From assembly GCA_963737285.1 (NCBI GenBank), contig CAVTRT010000002.1:806001-870000 (forward strand): DNA of 64,000 nt. Reading direction: 5' to 3'. The notes beneath the pieces were generated by a model. That model was not told the origin of the DNA and did no database searches. It saw only the letters and a program-made list of their open reading frames with translations. The DNA is from Trebonia sp963737285. Lineage in GTDB: Bacteria > Actinomycetota > Actinomycetes > Streptosporangiales > Streptosporangiaceae. Below, in pieces: positions 16,996 to 26,176 of this stretch. The position numbers were made by a program, and so were the translations under genes. The stretch's first letter is position 1; every line of letters starts with the position of its first letter.

Positions 16996-17682
16996 TTACA
17001 GGGAACTCCAGGGGGCACGAGCAGTCGCTCGCTCGGCCTGGGCGCGCAGGGCGCGAACTGCCTCGGCGGGGTCGTCCGCGCCGTAGACGGCCGAGCCGGC
17101 CACGAACACGTCCGCGCCCGCCTCGGCGCACCGCTCGATGGTGTCTGCGCTGACCCCGCCGTCGACCTGCAGCCAGACCTGGCCGCCATGGCGAGCGACC
17201 ATGGCGCGGGTGCGGCGGAGCTTAGGCAAGACCATGTCGAGGAACCTCTGCCCGCCGAAGCCAGGCTCGACGGTCATCAGCAGCATCATGTCGACCTCGG
17301 TCAGGAGATCCTCGTACGGCTCGACCGGCGTGCCCGGATTGATGGCCAGCCCCGCCCTGGCTCCGGCCGCGCGGATGGCGCGCAGCGTGCGGACGGGCGC
17401 CTTCACCGCCTCGGCGTGCACGGTCACGCTGCCAGCACCCGCCTGCGCGTAACCCGGTGCCCACCGGTCGGGATCGGCGATCATGAGATGGCAGTCGATC
17501 GGGGTGCTGGCGTGCCGCAGCAGCGACTCGACGACCGGCAGCCCGAGCGTGAGGTTCGGAACGAAGTGATAGTCCATCACGTCGACGTGCAGCCAGTCGG
17601 CCGCTGGTGCCACGGCGTTCGCTTCCTCGGCGAGCCGGGCGAAGTCGGCGGACAGGATGCTGGGCGAGATCTGAACAGCCAT
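16996..17682 (-). CDS. rpe: Ribulose-phosphate 3-epimerase
   Basis: Rpe interconverts ribulose 5-phosphate and xylulose 5-phosphate in the pentose phosphate pathway. It is a complete TIM barrel of 228 residues. Metal and active-site segments include SPSILSADFARL, HVDVMDYHFVPNLT, DCHLMI, MTVEPGFGGQRF and VDGGVS. Ribulose 5-phosphate is also the RibB substrate. It is transcribed against the frameshifted sigma factor; the spacer at 16892-16995 shows no strong terminator. Confidence 0.96.
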   Translation of the reverse strand: MAVQISPSILSADFARLAEEANAVAPAADWLHVDVMDYHFVPNLTLGLPVVESLLRHASTPIDCHLMIADPDRWAPGYAQAGAGSVTVHAEAVKAPVRTLRAIRAAGARAGLAINPGTPVEPYEDLLTEVDMMLLMTVEPGFGGQRFLDMVLPKLRRTRAMVARHGGQVWLQVDGGVSADTIERCAEAGADVFVAGSAVYGADDPAEAVRALRAQAERATARAPWSSL

Positions 17683-17811
17683 GATGCCTGAAAGTTTAGT
17701 GTCCGCCCACCTGCTACCCCGCCCCGGCCGGGTGAACAGACGTGGAATGTCGGTCGTCCGCGCTATGGTGTCGGTATTGAGTTCGATTAACTGATGTCAC
17801 GGAGGCACCTG

Positions 17812-18552
17812 ATGCATACTGAACCGCCTGCCGAACTGCTTGACCGGGTGCGCAAGCTGCTCGCCAAGGCCGAGGCCGAGGGCGTCACGCCGCATGAGGC
17901 GGAGGCACTGACCGCGAAGGCTGCGGAGCTGATGGCCCGATATGGCATTGACCGGGCCCGGCTGGGGGCGCTGCACCCGGAGACCGACCTGCCCCTGGAC
18001 CGGACCTTCGCCCTGGACAACCCATGGGCGACCGTGAAGGCTCACCTGCTGTCGGGGCTAGCCCAAGCGCTACGCTGCCAGTGCGTGCTGCTCAAGGGAA
18101 GCGGCCCAGGGATGCGGGTGCACGTGTTCGGCTACGCGAGCGACATCGAGCGCGCGGACATCTTGTTCACGTCCTTGCTGGTGCAGATGGCACGGGGGCT
18201 CGCCTTGCAGGAGGTGCCTGCCGGGGCCGCCAGTACCAAGGCATGGCGCCGGTCATGGATGCTCGGGTACTGCGCGGCGGTAGTCACGCGGGTCCGCACC
18301 GCCGAGCGGGACGCCGCCGAGGCATCCGACGCCGGGCGGGACGCGACCACCGACGGCGGGCCGTCCACCGCCGTGGTGCTGGCGGACCGTGCCATGACGG
18401 TCCGCCGCAACGCGCAGCATGCTTACCCGCGCACCCGGCAGGCCCGGGTCACCTACACCGGCAATGGGTACGCCGACGGCTACCGAGAGGGTCAGAAGGC
18501 CGACATCGGAGGCGCGAAGCTGCGGCGCGGAGCGGCCGCGCTCAGCCGCTGA
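17812..18552 (+). CDS. DUF2786 domain-containing protein
   Basis: The N-terminal block (LLDRVRKLLAKAEAEGVTPHEAEALTAKAAELMARYGI) is the DUF2786 helical domain. The C-terminal part contains the GYADGYREGQKADIGGAKL segment seen in longer members. I choose the ATG at 17812, six bases after GGAGG, rather than the ATG at 17794 that precedes this site. The biochemical role of this family is not known. It stands alone between rpe and a minus-strand hypothetical gene. Confidence 0.8.
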   Translation: MHTEPPAELLDRVRKLLAKAEAEGVTPHEAEALTAKAAELMARYGIDRARLGALHPETDLPLDRTFALDNPWATVKAHLLSGLAQALRCQCVLLKGSGPGMRVHVFGYASDIERADILFTSLLVQMARGLALQEVPAGAASTKAWRRSWMLGYCAAVVTRVRTAERDAAEASDAGRDATTDGGPSTAVVLADRAMTVRRNAQHAYPRTRQARVTYTGNGYADGYREGQKADIGGAKLRRGAAALSR

Positions 18553-18694
18553 GCCTGGGGGTGCCGGGGCCACGATAGCTGTCACCTGGCCAAGCAATCT
18601 GTCACCGGAGGGCTCGTCACAGGGGAGCTCCATCGCCGTCGTCGACGTCTCTTACCAGGCGGTCACCGTGCTCGATGAGAAGCTTGCAAACGGG

Positions 18695-19363
18695 TCAGGC
18701 GGTGATCGTGAGAGGCAGGATCGCTGTGCGCCGACAAGGCGAGTTGCGGGGGTCTGGGCCGAGCACCAGCGCCACCTGAATGCCCCATTCCCCCGCTGGG
18801 ACCGTGTAGCCGAGCCGGGATCTGGAGCTGGCCGTGCCGATCAGCAGGGGGATCCGCATGCTTTCGCCGGGGATCGCCCTGAAGACCTTCAGCGGCAGGG
18901 TTTGCGCGCCGGAGAACCCGCCCACCGTCTCGCCGGTCTGCGGGTCGACAACAGCGGCAGCGACCCCGCCGTTGGTCGCAATCTGGAGTTCGCTGCCGGT
19001 CAGGTTGTGAATCGTCAGGTGGTGACGCAGGGTGTGCCCGGAGCTGACCACGGCCGGGCCATCCAGCGCAACCGTCACCTCACGCGGGTCGAGCAGGTCC
19101 GGGATCTGGCCGGGAGCACGCCGCTGTCGCGGCCGACCGGGACGGCCGGGCGGATAGGGAAGAAACCCGACCGTCAGCTCCACATCGTCTCCGAACTGGC
19201 GGTGGAGTTCTTCGGCGACGTCAGCGGCCCAGGGAGTCAGACGGACCCTTATTGGTGGTGTCCTGAGCAGGTCAGACTCTAGCGAGGGATAGCGTGCCAG
19301 GGTACCGGGCTGCTGGTCGCGCAGCCTTGCGATGACTGGCTTCAACTCGTCCCAGACGCTCAC
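18695..19363 (-). CDS. Hypothetical protein with beta-sandwich-like C-terminus
   Basis: I take the GTG at 19363 as start (VSVWDELKPVIARL); the upstream part of the frame belongs to the AsnC relic. The first 75 residues are helical. A short Pro/Arg-rich linker leads to a beta-rich domain with alternating hydrophobics (VTVALDGPAVV, LTIHNLTGSELQI, WGIQVALVL) that looks like an immunoglobulin-type sandwich. There is no signal peptide or membrane helix, and I recognise no family. The start is uncertain. Confidence 0.55.
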   Translation of the reverse strand: MSVWDELKPVIARLRDQQPGTLARYPSLESDLLRTPPIRVRLTPWAADVAEELHRQFGDDVELTVGFLPYPPGRPGRPRQRRAPGQIPDLLDPREVTVALDGPAVVSSGHTLRHHLTIHNLTGSELQIATNGGVAAAVVDPQTGETVGGFSGAQTLPLKVFRAIPGESMRIPLLIGTASSRSRLGYTVPAGEWGIQVALVLGPDPRNSPCRRTAILPLTITA

Positions 19364-19829
19364 GACGGCCAGGCTACCGGACGCTTTACGGCGTCGGCGG
19401 ACGCGATATCGCAGGGCAGCGGCGAGCGAGGCGTGGGACGCCCTCCCGTCCTTGGCGAGCTCGGCCAGCAGCAGGTTGTCGTCGGAGCGCATGGACACTG
19501 GCTCGACTACCACGTCCTGCGTAGGCGGCGGGGTCGCGCGGCACGTCGCCCGGATACCCGTCGCCGGCTCGCAGCACGGCGACCTGGTCAGCCGACAGCG
19601 TGCTGGTAATGCCGCCCCGCTGCACCGGGCTGTAGATGCACAGGATCACCTGCGCGGTGATCTGGGTGACCCGGCGGCTGCCCGGCAGGCCACGCAGGAA
19701 AAGGTCGTCGCGCTGCTCGGGAGTGCGCGCCTGCAGCACGCAGGTGATCTCGGTGCCGCCGGAGGCCAGGGTGATCCACCGAGTGGACGTGATCCACCGT
19801 AGGGCACGATAGCTGATGAATACACGCAA
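19364..19829 (-). pseudogene. AsnC/Lrp-family regulator relic
   Basis: From 19829 the minus strand reads a piece typical of the Lrp/AsnC ligand-binding domain (ITLASGGTEITCVLQARTPEQ, then DDLFLRGLPGSRRVTQITAQVI). In a second frame downstream comes a second helix-turn-helix (DDNLLLAELAKDGRASHASLAAAL, then a run of arginines). Actinobacterial two-domain Lrp proteins have HTH-RAM-HTH-RAM order. Here the first HTH and the last RAM domain are missing and the middle is frameshifted. The lost N-terminus lies where the promoter of the divergent exporter now begins. It was probably once the exporter's regulator. Confidence 0.65.
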
Positions 19830-19843
19830 GGAGAGTCAAGGTA

Positions 19844-21418
19844 ATGGATAAGAAATGGTGGACCCTGCTGGCGGTCTGCACGGGCAGCTTCATGCTGCTG
19901 CTCGACGTCACCATCGTGGTGGTGGCGCAGCCGGCGATCCAGGCCGGGCTGCACGCGTCCTTCAGTGACGTGCAGTGGACCCTGGACGCGTACGCGCTGA
20001 CGCTTGCGTCGTTGCTGCTCACCTCAGGGGCACTGGCCGACCGGTACGGGCGCAAGCGGCTGTTCTCGATCGGGGTGACGATCTTCACCCTCGGGTCGCT
20101 GCTGTGCGGCCTGGCGGCGAACCCGCTGATGCTGATTCTGTCCCGGTGCGGCCAGGGCGTCGGCGGGGCGATCATGTTCGCCACCTCGCTGGCGTTGCTT
20201 GGCCATAGCTTCCGCGGCAAGGACCGCGGCACGGCCTTCGGCGTGTGGGGCGCTGTCACCGGCATCTCGACTGCGCTGGGACCAGTGCTCGGCGGCCTGA
20301 TCACGACGGACTGGGACTGGCGCGGGATCTTCCTCGTCAACCTCCCGATCGGCATATTCGCCCTGGTGGTGAGCCTGTGGCGGGTGGAGGAGTCTCGCTC
20401 GCCGCAGCCCACTGCCTTGGACTGGGCCGGGTTCGGACTGCTTACCACCGGCCTGGTCAGCCTCGTCTACGGGCTCATCCGGGCCAGCGAGACCTCATGG
20501 ACGGACGCCTGGGTCCTCACCTGCCTTGCTCTTGGCGTCGTGCTGCTCATCGCGTTCGTTGTGGCCGAGACGAAGGTCGCGAACCCGATGTTCGCCATCC
20601 GGCTGCTGCGGGTTCCGACGTTCGCAGGCGGCTCCATCTCGGCGTTCGCGATGAACGGGTCGCTGTACGCAGTGCTGCTGTACCTGGTGGTCTACCTGCA
20701 GGACGTCCTGGGCTACTCGGCCCTGGGAGCGGGCCTGAGGGTGTCGGTCATCACGCTGGCCACGCTGGTCACGGCGACAGCAGCCGGACGGCTGAGCGAG
20801 CACATGCCGGTTCGCTGGCTCATCGGCCCGGGCCTGCTGCTGGTCGGCGTCGGGCTGATCGTGATGGCCGGGCTGTCTGGCACGAGCTCGTGGACGCACC
20901 TGGTCCCCGGGTTCATCATCTCCGGCCTCGGCGCCGGCATGGTCAACCCGCCACTGGCCTCTACCGCCATCGGCGTCGTGCCGCCGCACCAGGCTGGCAT
21001 GGCATCCGGGACCAACACGACGTTCCGCCAGGTCGGCATCGCTACTGGCATCGCGGCGCTCGGCTCGATCTTCGTCTCGGCGATGCAGTCGCACCTGGCG
21101 TCAACGCTGCCGCCGTCGCTGGCGGGCTCGGCCGCCACGATCGCCTCGCAGGTCCGGCAGGGATCGATCGGGCAGGTGCTGGCGTCCGTGCCCGCCGCTG
21201 ACCGCGGGGCCACAGCGCTCGCGGTGCGGTCGAGCTTCGCCTCTGGCCTCAACGACTTGCTGTACATCACCGCGGCCCTAGCGCTGGCGGGCGGGGTATG
21301 CGCGCTGCTGCTGATCCGGAGCAAGGACTTCGTCAGGCGGGATAACGGCGCGCCACCCCCGGCGCCCGCTAAGCCAGCTGGCACCGTTCCTGGCAGCGTC
21401 GGGGCAGTGCGGCGGTAG
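19844..21418 (+). CDS. MFS drug exporter, DHA2 (14-helix) family
   Basis: This 524-residue transporter has about 14 hydrophobic helices. It carries the DHA2 motifs LDVTIVVVAQPAI (helix 1), GALADRYGRKRLF (motif A, cytoplasmic loop 2-3) and GPVLGGLI (motif C of drug/H+ antiporters). AAGGAGA sits nine bases before the ATG. Such proteins export antibiotics or dyes by proton antiport; the substrate cannot be predicted. It is divergent from the AsnC relic, so its former local regulator is probably lost. Confidence 0.92.
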   Translation: MDKKWWTLLAVCTGSFMLLLDVTIVVVAQPAIQAGLHASFSDVQWTLDAYALTLASLLLTSGALADRYGRKRLFSIGVTIFTLGSLLCGLAANPLMLILSRCGQGVGGAIMFATSLALLGHSFRGKDRGTAFGVWGAVTGISTALGPVLGGLITTDWDWRGIFLVNLPIGIFALVVSLWRVEESRSPQPTALDWAGFGLLTTGLVSLVYGLIRASETSWTDAWVLTCLALGVVLLIAFVVAETKVANPMFAIRLLRVPTFAGGSISAFAMNGSLYAVLLYLVVYLQDVLGYSALGAGLRVSVITLATLVTATAAGRLSEHMPVRWLIGPGLLLVGVGLIVMAGLSGTSSWTHLVPGFIISGLGAGMVNPPLASTAIGVVPPHQAGMASGTNTTFRQVGIATGIAALGSIFVSAMQSHLASTLPPSLAGSAATIASQVRQGSIGQVLASVPAADRGATALAVRSSFASGLNDLLYITAALALAGGVCALLLIRSKDFVRRDNGAPPPAPAKPAGTVPGSVGAVRR

Positions 21419-21438
21419 CCGCGTCAGTTGACTTGCCG

Positions 21439-21475
21439 GCCGTGGTACTCCCGCCCGACCTGGGAGTACCACGGC
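21439..21475. terminator. Bidirectional hairpin between convergent genes
   Basis: Arms 21439-21452 and 21462-21475 form a perfect 14-bp stem around a 9-base loop, in the short gap between the convergent exporter and S8 protease genes. There is no long U-tract. Confidence 0.7.
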
Positions 21476-21509
21476 CCGCCCGGTGTGGATGGGGTTTACC
21501 GAAATGGCC

Positions 21510-22808
21510 TTACGCGTGCGGGCAGCCGTGGCCGGGCAGCAGCACCGGACCGACGCCGGGCATCGACTGCTCGCGGGCGATTGCCAGCAGCGCGTCGGTC
21601 GCCGACCGGGCGCTTGCCCCGGTACCGGACATCCGTGCCGCGATCAGGCCTGCCACGACCGGTGTCGAGAACAACGTCCCGCTCCACCGGGCCATGCCGT
21701 CGAATTCCGCCTTCTGCGGCTGCGGCCGCTCGTGGTAGATGTACTGCCCGCGCGCGAAGGCGTGAACGAGATCCTGGCCTGGCGCGAACACGCTGACCCA
21801 CTCCCCGTAGTCCGAGAACCACGCGCGCCCGTCCCAGTCGCTGTTCAGGGCACCCACGCTGATCACGCCGGGCAATTCGGCCGGCGAGAACTCCCAGTCC
21901 TGGCCGTCATTGCCGGCGGCGGCCACCAGGACCGTCTTGTCGCCCCTCGCGCGCAGTGGCCCGTTGGCGAAGGCATGGAAGCTCAGCAGGCCCTGGTGCC
22001 TCCAGGTGTGCGTGCCGGCGGAAAGGCTGATAATGTCCGGCTCCCATGCCAGGACGGCGTCGAGCGCCCGCACGATGTCGCTCTCGTAGGCCGCGCCTGC
22101 CCTGTCGAAATGGCGGTATACCCGGACATCGGCTCGGGGTGCGGTAGCCCGGATGATGCTAGCGATGAACGTCCCGTGGCCGCCGTACCGCTCGATCAGG
22201 ACCCCCTCGGCCACCTCCAGGTCAGCGTCCCCGCTTACCCCGTGCATCCACGGGTGCTGGGCAGCGGCGGCCGGGATGAGCCCGGTATCCACCACAGCGA
22301 CCCGGACGCCCTCGCCGCTGCAGCAGGTGCTCGTGGAGACCGGCGGGCGCGGGTCCGCGTCGGCCGGCTCGTAGTCCGGCTCGGCGGCCGGGCAGTCAGT
22401 GGTCGGCGTGATGGACAGCAGGTGGTCAGGGCACGCGACCCCTGGCCCCAGCCGGTCGCGTGCGGCCTCCAGCACCGTGAAGAGGGCCTCATGGTCGGCC
22501 GCCGGATCACCGGACGGGTGCGGCTCGAGCCGGATGTGCGCCAGCCCAGCGGCCAGCTGGCTGACCGCGCTGACCCGGGCCGCGCCCGGCCCGCTGATCG
22601 CGGCGGTGACGCGGTCGAGATCCTCATGCCTGGTCACCAGGTGCCCGCGCCGGTAGGTGAAGTCGCCGGCCTGCGGACCGCCCAGCTCAGGCATCGGGTA
22701 AAGCATGGCATCGGGGAAGTTCTCGAGGATGTATGCCGCCTGCACTTCCTGTATCTGCGTGAGGTTCTCCGGCGCACCCGCCGGGCGACCCGTGTCACCT
22801 GCTGTCAT
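21510..22808 (-). CDS. S8 (subtilisin) family protein, catalytic serine replaced by leucine
   Basis: This is a 432-residue subtilase fold without a signal peptide. The Asp motif VAVVDTGL has D174, the His motif GGHGTFIA has H211, and the oxyanion Asn is N300 in AAAGNDG. The serine motif, normally GTSFATP-like, reads G377-T-L379-F-S-T-P, so the nucleophile position holds Leu. The TTG codon is one transition from TCG. It may be a pseudoprotease, a recent mutation or a read error. S381 two residues on is not the canonical nucleophile. The N-terminal 160 residues are family-specific. It has a good ribosome site (GAGGAGG). It lies divergent, 41 bases away, from the TPR-CHAT/sigma operon and is probably part of that system. 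Confidence 0.85.
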   Translation of the reverse strand: MTAGDTGRPAGAPENLTQIQEVQAAYILENFPDAMLYPMPELGGPQAGDFTYRRGHLVTRHEDLDRVTAAISGPGAARVSAVSQLAAGLAHIRLEPHPSGDPAADHEALFTVLEAARDRLGPGVACPDHLLSITPTTDCPAAEPDYEPADADPRPPVSTSTCCSGEGVRVAVVDTGLIPAAAAQHPWMHGVSGDADLEVAEGVLIERYGGHGTFIASIIRATAPRADVRVYRHFDRAGAAYESDIVRALDAVLAWEPDIISLSAGTHTWRHQGLLSFHAFANGPLRARGDKTVLVAAAGNDGQDWEFSPAELPGVISVGALNSDWDGRAWFSDYGEWVSVFAPGQDLVHAFARGQYIYHERPQPQKAEFDGMARWSGTLFSTPVVAGLIAARMSGTGASARSATDALLAIAREQSMPGVGPVLLPGHGCPHA

Positions 22809-22849
22809 CTCGCCTCCTCATCACGTAAAAGACCTATTCACGCGCACTT

Positions 22850-25501
22850 GTGTCCATCATCATGGTCATATGCTCAGAGGCCCTGGACGCTGCCGTGGAT
22901 ACCACGGAGGCAAGTTACCTCCTCGTCCTGACGCATTCCCGGCCCGCTGAGGCGCTCAGCCAGGCACGGGCGCTGCTGTCGCACCGACCGCCGGCGGACG
23001 AGGCCTGCATCGCGCACCAGGCGGCTGGCATCGCGCTGCGTGACCTCGGCTACTTCAGTGAAGGGCTAGCGGAACTGCGGCGCGCCCTGCGCTGCGCCCG
23101 GGCCAGCGGCGACACGCAGCGAGAGGCCGATGTCCACGCCACCCTCGGCCTGACCATGGCCAAGGCCGGGGACACCGCACGCGGCCTAGCTCACCTCGAC
23201 CAGGCAGCGGGACTCGCCCGTGGCGCACTGGGTGGCCGGGTCCTGATGCGCCGCGCGAACGCGCTGCTGTATGTCGGCCGCCGGGAGGAGGCACTGCACG
23301 GCTTGCACCAGGCGATAACCCTGCTGGGACGGCACGGCGACGCGCTTTGGGAAGCGCGGGCACACAATGGCCGGGGCTTGATCGTGCTGGAGATGGGCCA
23401 GACGCGACAGGCCGATTCCGACTTCCGCCATGCCGAGCGCCAGTACGCCCAGCTGGGACAGGAATGGGAACTCGCGACCGCCCGGCAGAACCGGGGACTG
23501 GTCGCCGCCGCCTCCGGCCGGGTGCCCGAGGCGCTGGAACTGCTAGCCGAGGCGGACCAGTGCTATGAGCGCCTCGGCACCCCGATGCCCGACCTGGCCA
23601 TCGACCGGTGTGCCGTCCTGCTGTCGGCGGGACTGGCTTGCGACGCGCTTTCCGAGACGAATGCCGCCATCGAGCGCCACGCGTCGCCCAGCATCCGCCG
23701 GTCCACGAAGTTCGCCGAACTGCTGTATTCCGCCGCCACCGCGGCGCTCGCGGCCGGGGAAACAGGGGCGGCAAGCGAGCGGGCCGCGCAGGCGGCGCGG
23801 CTGTTCGCCCGCCAGCGGCGGGACCGGTGGTCGGCGCGCACCCGGCTGGTACTCGTGCAGGCCCGCCACGCCAAGGGCGATACCAGCCTCAGCGCGTACC
23901 GGCTGGCCTGCTCCGTCGCCCGCCAGCTCGACTCCCTTCATGCCGAGGAGGCACCCGAGGCCCACCTGCTCGCCGGACGGCTCGCCCTGCTGCGCGGGAA
24001 CGCCACAGCGGCGCAGATGCAGCTGTCTGCCGCCGCCAAGCGCCGAACCGGACCCACCGTAGGCCAAAGCCGCGCGTGGCTGGCCCGCGCGCTGCTGGCG
24101 CAGGCCCAGGGCCGGGAGCGGCAGATGCTGGCCGCCTGCCGCCGCGGGCTTGCCGTCGTGGCACAGTGCCAGCAGATGGTTGGTGCGAGCGAGCTGCGCG
24201 CCGCGGTGACCGCGCACGGCGGCGAGCTCGCTGCCATCGGGCAGCGGGCCGCGCTGAGTCGCGGCGACGCCCGCCGACTGCTGGAATGGGGTGAGCGGTG
24301 GCGGGCCACCACCCAGGCCATTCCTCCTGCCCGGCCCCCCCAGGACGAGCTGCTCGCCCGGGACATGTTCGCACTGCGCGAGGTGTCCCGGCGGCTGGAG
24401 CATGATCTGGCCACGCCCGCGCAGGAGGCGGCACTACGCCGGGAGCGCACCCGGCTGGAGCGCGCGGTGCGGGACCGCATCCTGCGGACACCGGGCGGCG
24501 ACGGCCCGGTATCGCAGCAAGCCCAGTTCTCCCTGCAGGCGCTGCGAGGCGCGCTGGGCGACGGCGTGCTCATCGAGCTCATCGAGCTGGATGGCGTGCT
24601 GCACGCGGTGACCGTAAGCCGGTCGGGCGTGCGGCTGCACGCTGTGGGACCCGCTGCCGAGGCTGCGCGCGAGGTCGCCTTCGCCCGCTTCCAGCTGCAG
24701 CGGATGGCCGCCGGACGCCGGATGCCTGATGAAGCCGTGCAACGCCTCGACCACGCGGGCGCCCTGCTTGAAAAGGCCCTCCTTGGCGCGGGCGCCGCTG
24801 ACCTGGGCACCGCCGACCTAGTGGTCATTGTCCCGTCCGGCCGACTGCACGCTATCCCCTGGGGCCTGCTGCCGTCGCTTCGCGAGCGGGCATTCAGCGT
24901 GAGCCCATCGGCGACGGCCTGGCTGCGTGCCCAGTCCGCGCTAGCGCCCGCCCACCGCCGCGTCCTGCTCGCTCGCGGTCCTGGGCTGCCGCACGTCGAC
25001 GCCGAGATCAAGAGCCTTGAGGAGCTTTACCCGCAGGCAGTCACGCTGGCTGGTGACAGCGCCACGGCGCAGCGGGTCTTGGCTGCCCTCGATGGCGCGT
25101 GGCTGGCCCACATCGCCGCCCATGGAACGTTCCGCGTGGATAACCCGCTATTCTCGGACTTGCGACTGGAGGACGGTCCGCTCACCGTCTACGACATCGA
25201 GGGCATCCCCAGTGCGCCGTGCCTGCTGGTGCTGTCGGCATGTGACTCCGGGCGCGCAGCGGCCGTGGGGGCAGACGAGCTTCTTGGCGTCGCGAGCAGT
25301 CTCATGGCAAAGGGGACAACTGGTATCGTTGCGGCCATCGTTGCCGTCAACGACGAGGCAACCGGCCCCGTCATGACGTCGCTGCACGAGGCCGTGGCTA
25401 CCGGGGCAGGGTTCCCCTGCGCGCTGCGAGCCGCAAGACAAGTCGCCGCCAACCCGCTCGAGCTGGCTACCGCCTGCTCGTTCGTGGCGCTCGGAGCCTG
25501 A
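22850..25501 (+). CDS. TPR-CHAT caspase-like protease
   Basis: This 883-residue protein has about 430 residues of helical TPR-type repeats (for example ALRDLGYFSEGLAELRRALR and ATLGLTMAKAGDTARGLAHL), a linker helix region, and a C-terminal CHAT domain (about 610-883). The cysteine-protease dyad is H758 in HIAAHG and C798 in LVLSACDSG. CHAT proteases are related to caspases and separase and act in regulated self-cleavage or conflict systems. The start is uncertain: GTG at 22850 or ATG at 22862. Neither has a ribosome site, so the mRNA may be leaderless. It ends two bases before the sigma-factor ATG, indicating tight coupling. Confidence 0.88.
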   Translation: MSIIMVICSEALDAAVDTTEASYLLVLTHSRPAEALSQARALLSHRPPADEACIAHQAAGIALRDLGYFSEGLAELRRALRCARASGDTQREADVHATLGLTMAKAGDTARGLAHLDQAAGLARGALGGRVLMRRANALLYVGRREEALHGLHQAITLLGRHGDALWEARAHNGRGLIVLEMGQTRQADSDFRHAERQYAQLGQEWELATARQNRGLVAAASGRVPEALELLAEADQCYERLGTPMPDLAIDRCAVLLSAGLACDALSETNAAIERHASPSIRRSTKFAELLYSAATAALAAGETGAASERAAQAARLFARQRRDRWSARTRLVLVQARHAKGDTSLSAYRLACSVARQLDSLHAEEAPEAHLLAGRLALLRGNATAAQMQLSAAAKRRTGPTVGQSRAWLARALLAQAQGRERQMLAACRRGLAVVAQCQQMVGASELRAAVTAHGGELAAIGQRAALSRGDARRLLEWGERWRATTQAIPPARPPQDELLARDMFALREVSRRLEHDLATPAQEAALRRERTRLERAVRDRILRTPGGDGPVSQQAQFSLQALRGALGDGVLIELIELDGVLHAVTVSRSGVRLHAVGPAAEAAREVAFARFQLQRMAAGRRMPDEAVQRLDHAGALLEKALLGAGAADLGTADLVVIVPSGRLHAIPWGLLPSLRERAFSVSPSATAWLRAQSALAPAHRRVLLARGPGLPHVDAEIKSLEELYPQAVTLAGDSATAQRVLAALDGAWLAHIAAHGTFRVDNPLFSDLRLEDGPLTVYDIEGIPSAPCLLVLSACDSGRAAAVGADELLGVASSLMAKGTTGIVAAIVAVNDEATGPVMTSLHEAVATGAGFPCALRAARQVAANPLELATACSFVALGA

Positions 25502-25503
25502 TC

Positions 25504-26103
25504 ATGACATCCGTGGAAAGCGTGAGCGTGAATCCGGATACAGACACCGCCGATCCTGTCCCTGGCCTGGTGCAGGCCGCGGCTGCCGGCGACGGGCGAG
25601 CCTGGGCCGAGCTCGTGGACCGCTTCTCGCCCCTGGTGTGGTCCATCTGCCGGGCGCACCGGCTTTCTGGCGAGGACGCCGCTGATATCTATCAGCTCAC
25701 CTGGCTGCGACTGCTGGAGAACCTGAGTCGTATCCGCGACCCGAGGCGACTGCCTGGCTGGATCGCCACGACATGCCGACGGGAGGCGCAAGCCCAGCTC
25801 ACCCGGACCCGCTCGCTGGTGGCGACGGACTCCGAGCGCATGGACTGGCTGCTCGGTGGTGACATCCCGGCCGATGAGGCACTGCTGACCGCCGACCAGC
25901 ACGCGGCCCTGTGGCGGGCCTTCGGCCGGCTGAGCGACTGGTGCCAGCAGGTTCTGCGCGCGCTGATCCTCAACGTGGAGGGTCAGCGAATTCCCTACTC
26001 GCAGGTGGCCGCCGAACTGGGGACGCGGCCCGGCAGCCTCGGGCCGACCCGCGGACGCTGCCTGAAGCAGCTGCGTAAGCTCCTTGAAGCGGAGGGTATC
26101 TAG
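25504..26103 (+). CDS. ECF-type sigma-70 factor linked to the CHAT protease
   Basis: This is a 199-residue sigma factor. Region 2 includes LVDRFSPLVWSICRAHRLSGEDAADIYQ and the downstream RDPRRLPGWIATTCRRE. Region 4 is DWCQQVLRALIL followed by YSQVAAELGTRPGSLGPTRGRCLKQLRKLL. No anti-sigma gene of the usual zinc-finger kind is next to it. TGATCATG joins it to the CHAT gene, so both should be made together. By analogy with the type III-E CRISPR TPR-CHAT protease, which cleaves a partner that restrains a sigma factor, the CHAT enzyme may gate this sigma factor by proteolysis. That is inference. Confidence 0.88.
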   Translation: MTSVESVSVNPDTDTADPVPGLVQAAAAGDGRAWAELVDRFSPLVWSICRAHRLSGEDAADIYQLTWLRLLENLSRIRDPRRLPGWIATTCRREAQAQLTRTRSLVATDSERMDWLLGGDIPADEALLTADQHAALWRAFGRLSDWCQQVLRALILNVEGQRIPYSQVAAELGTRPGSLGPTRGRCLKQLRKLLEAEGI

Positions 26104-26176
26104 AGCCCGTACGGCGGCCTCTTCATGAGGGCGAAACGCGGATAATGACCACGCGACAGCAGACCAGGAGCGGCAG

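Noticed and set aside
16892..17691. C-terminal half of the sigma copy-3 reading frame
   Set aside because: It follows a one-base shift past the natural last strand and is antisense to rpe, so it is not a real domain.
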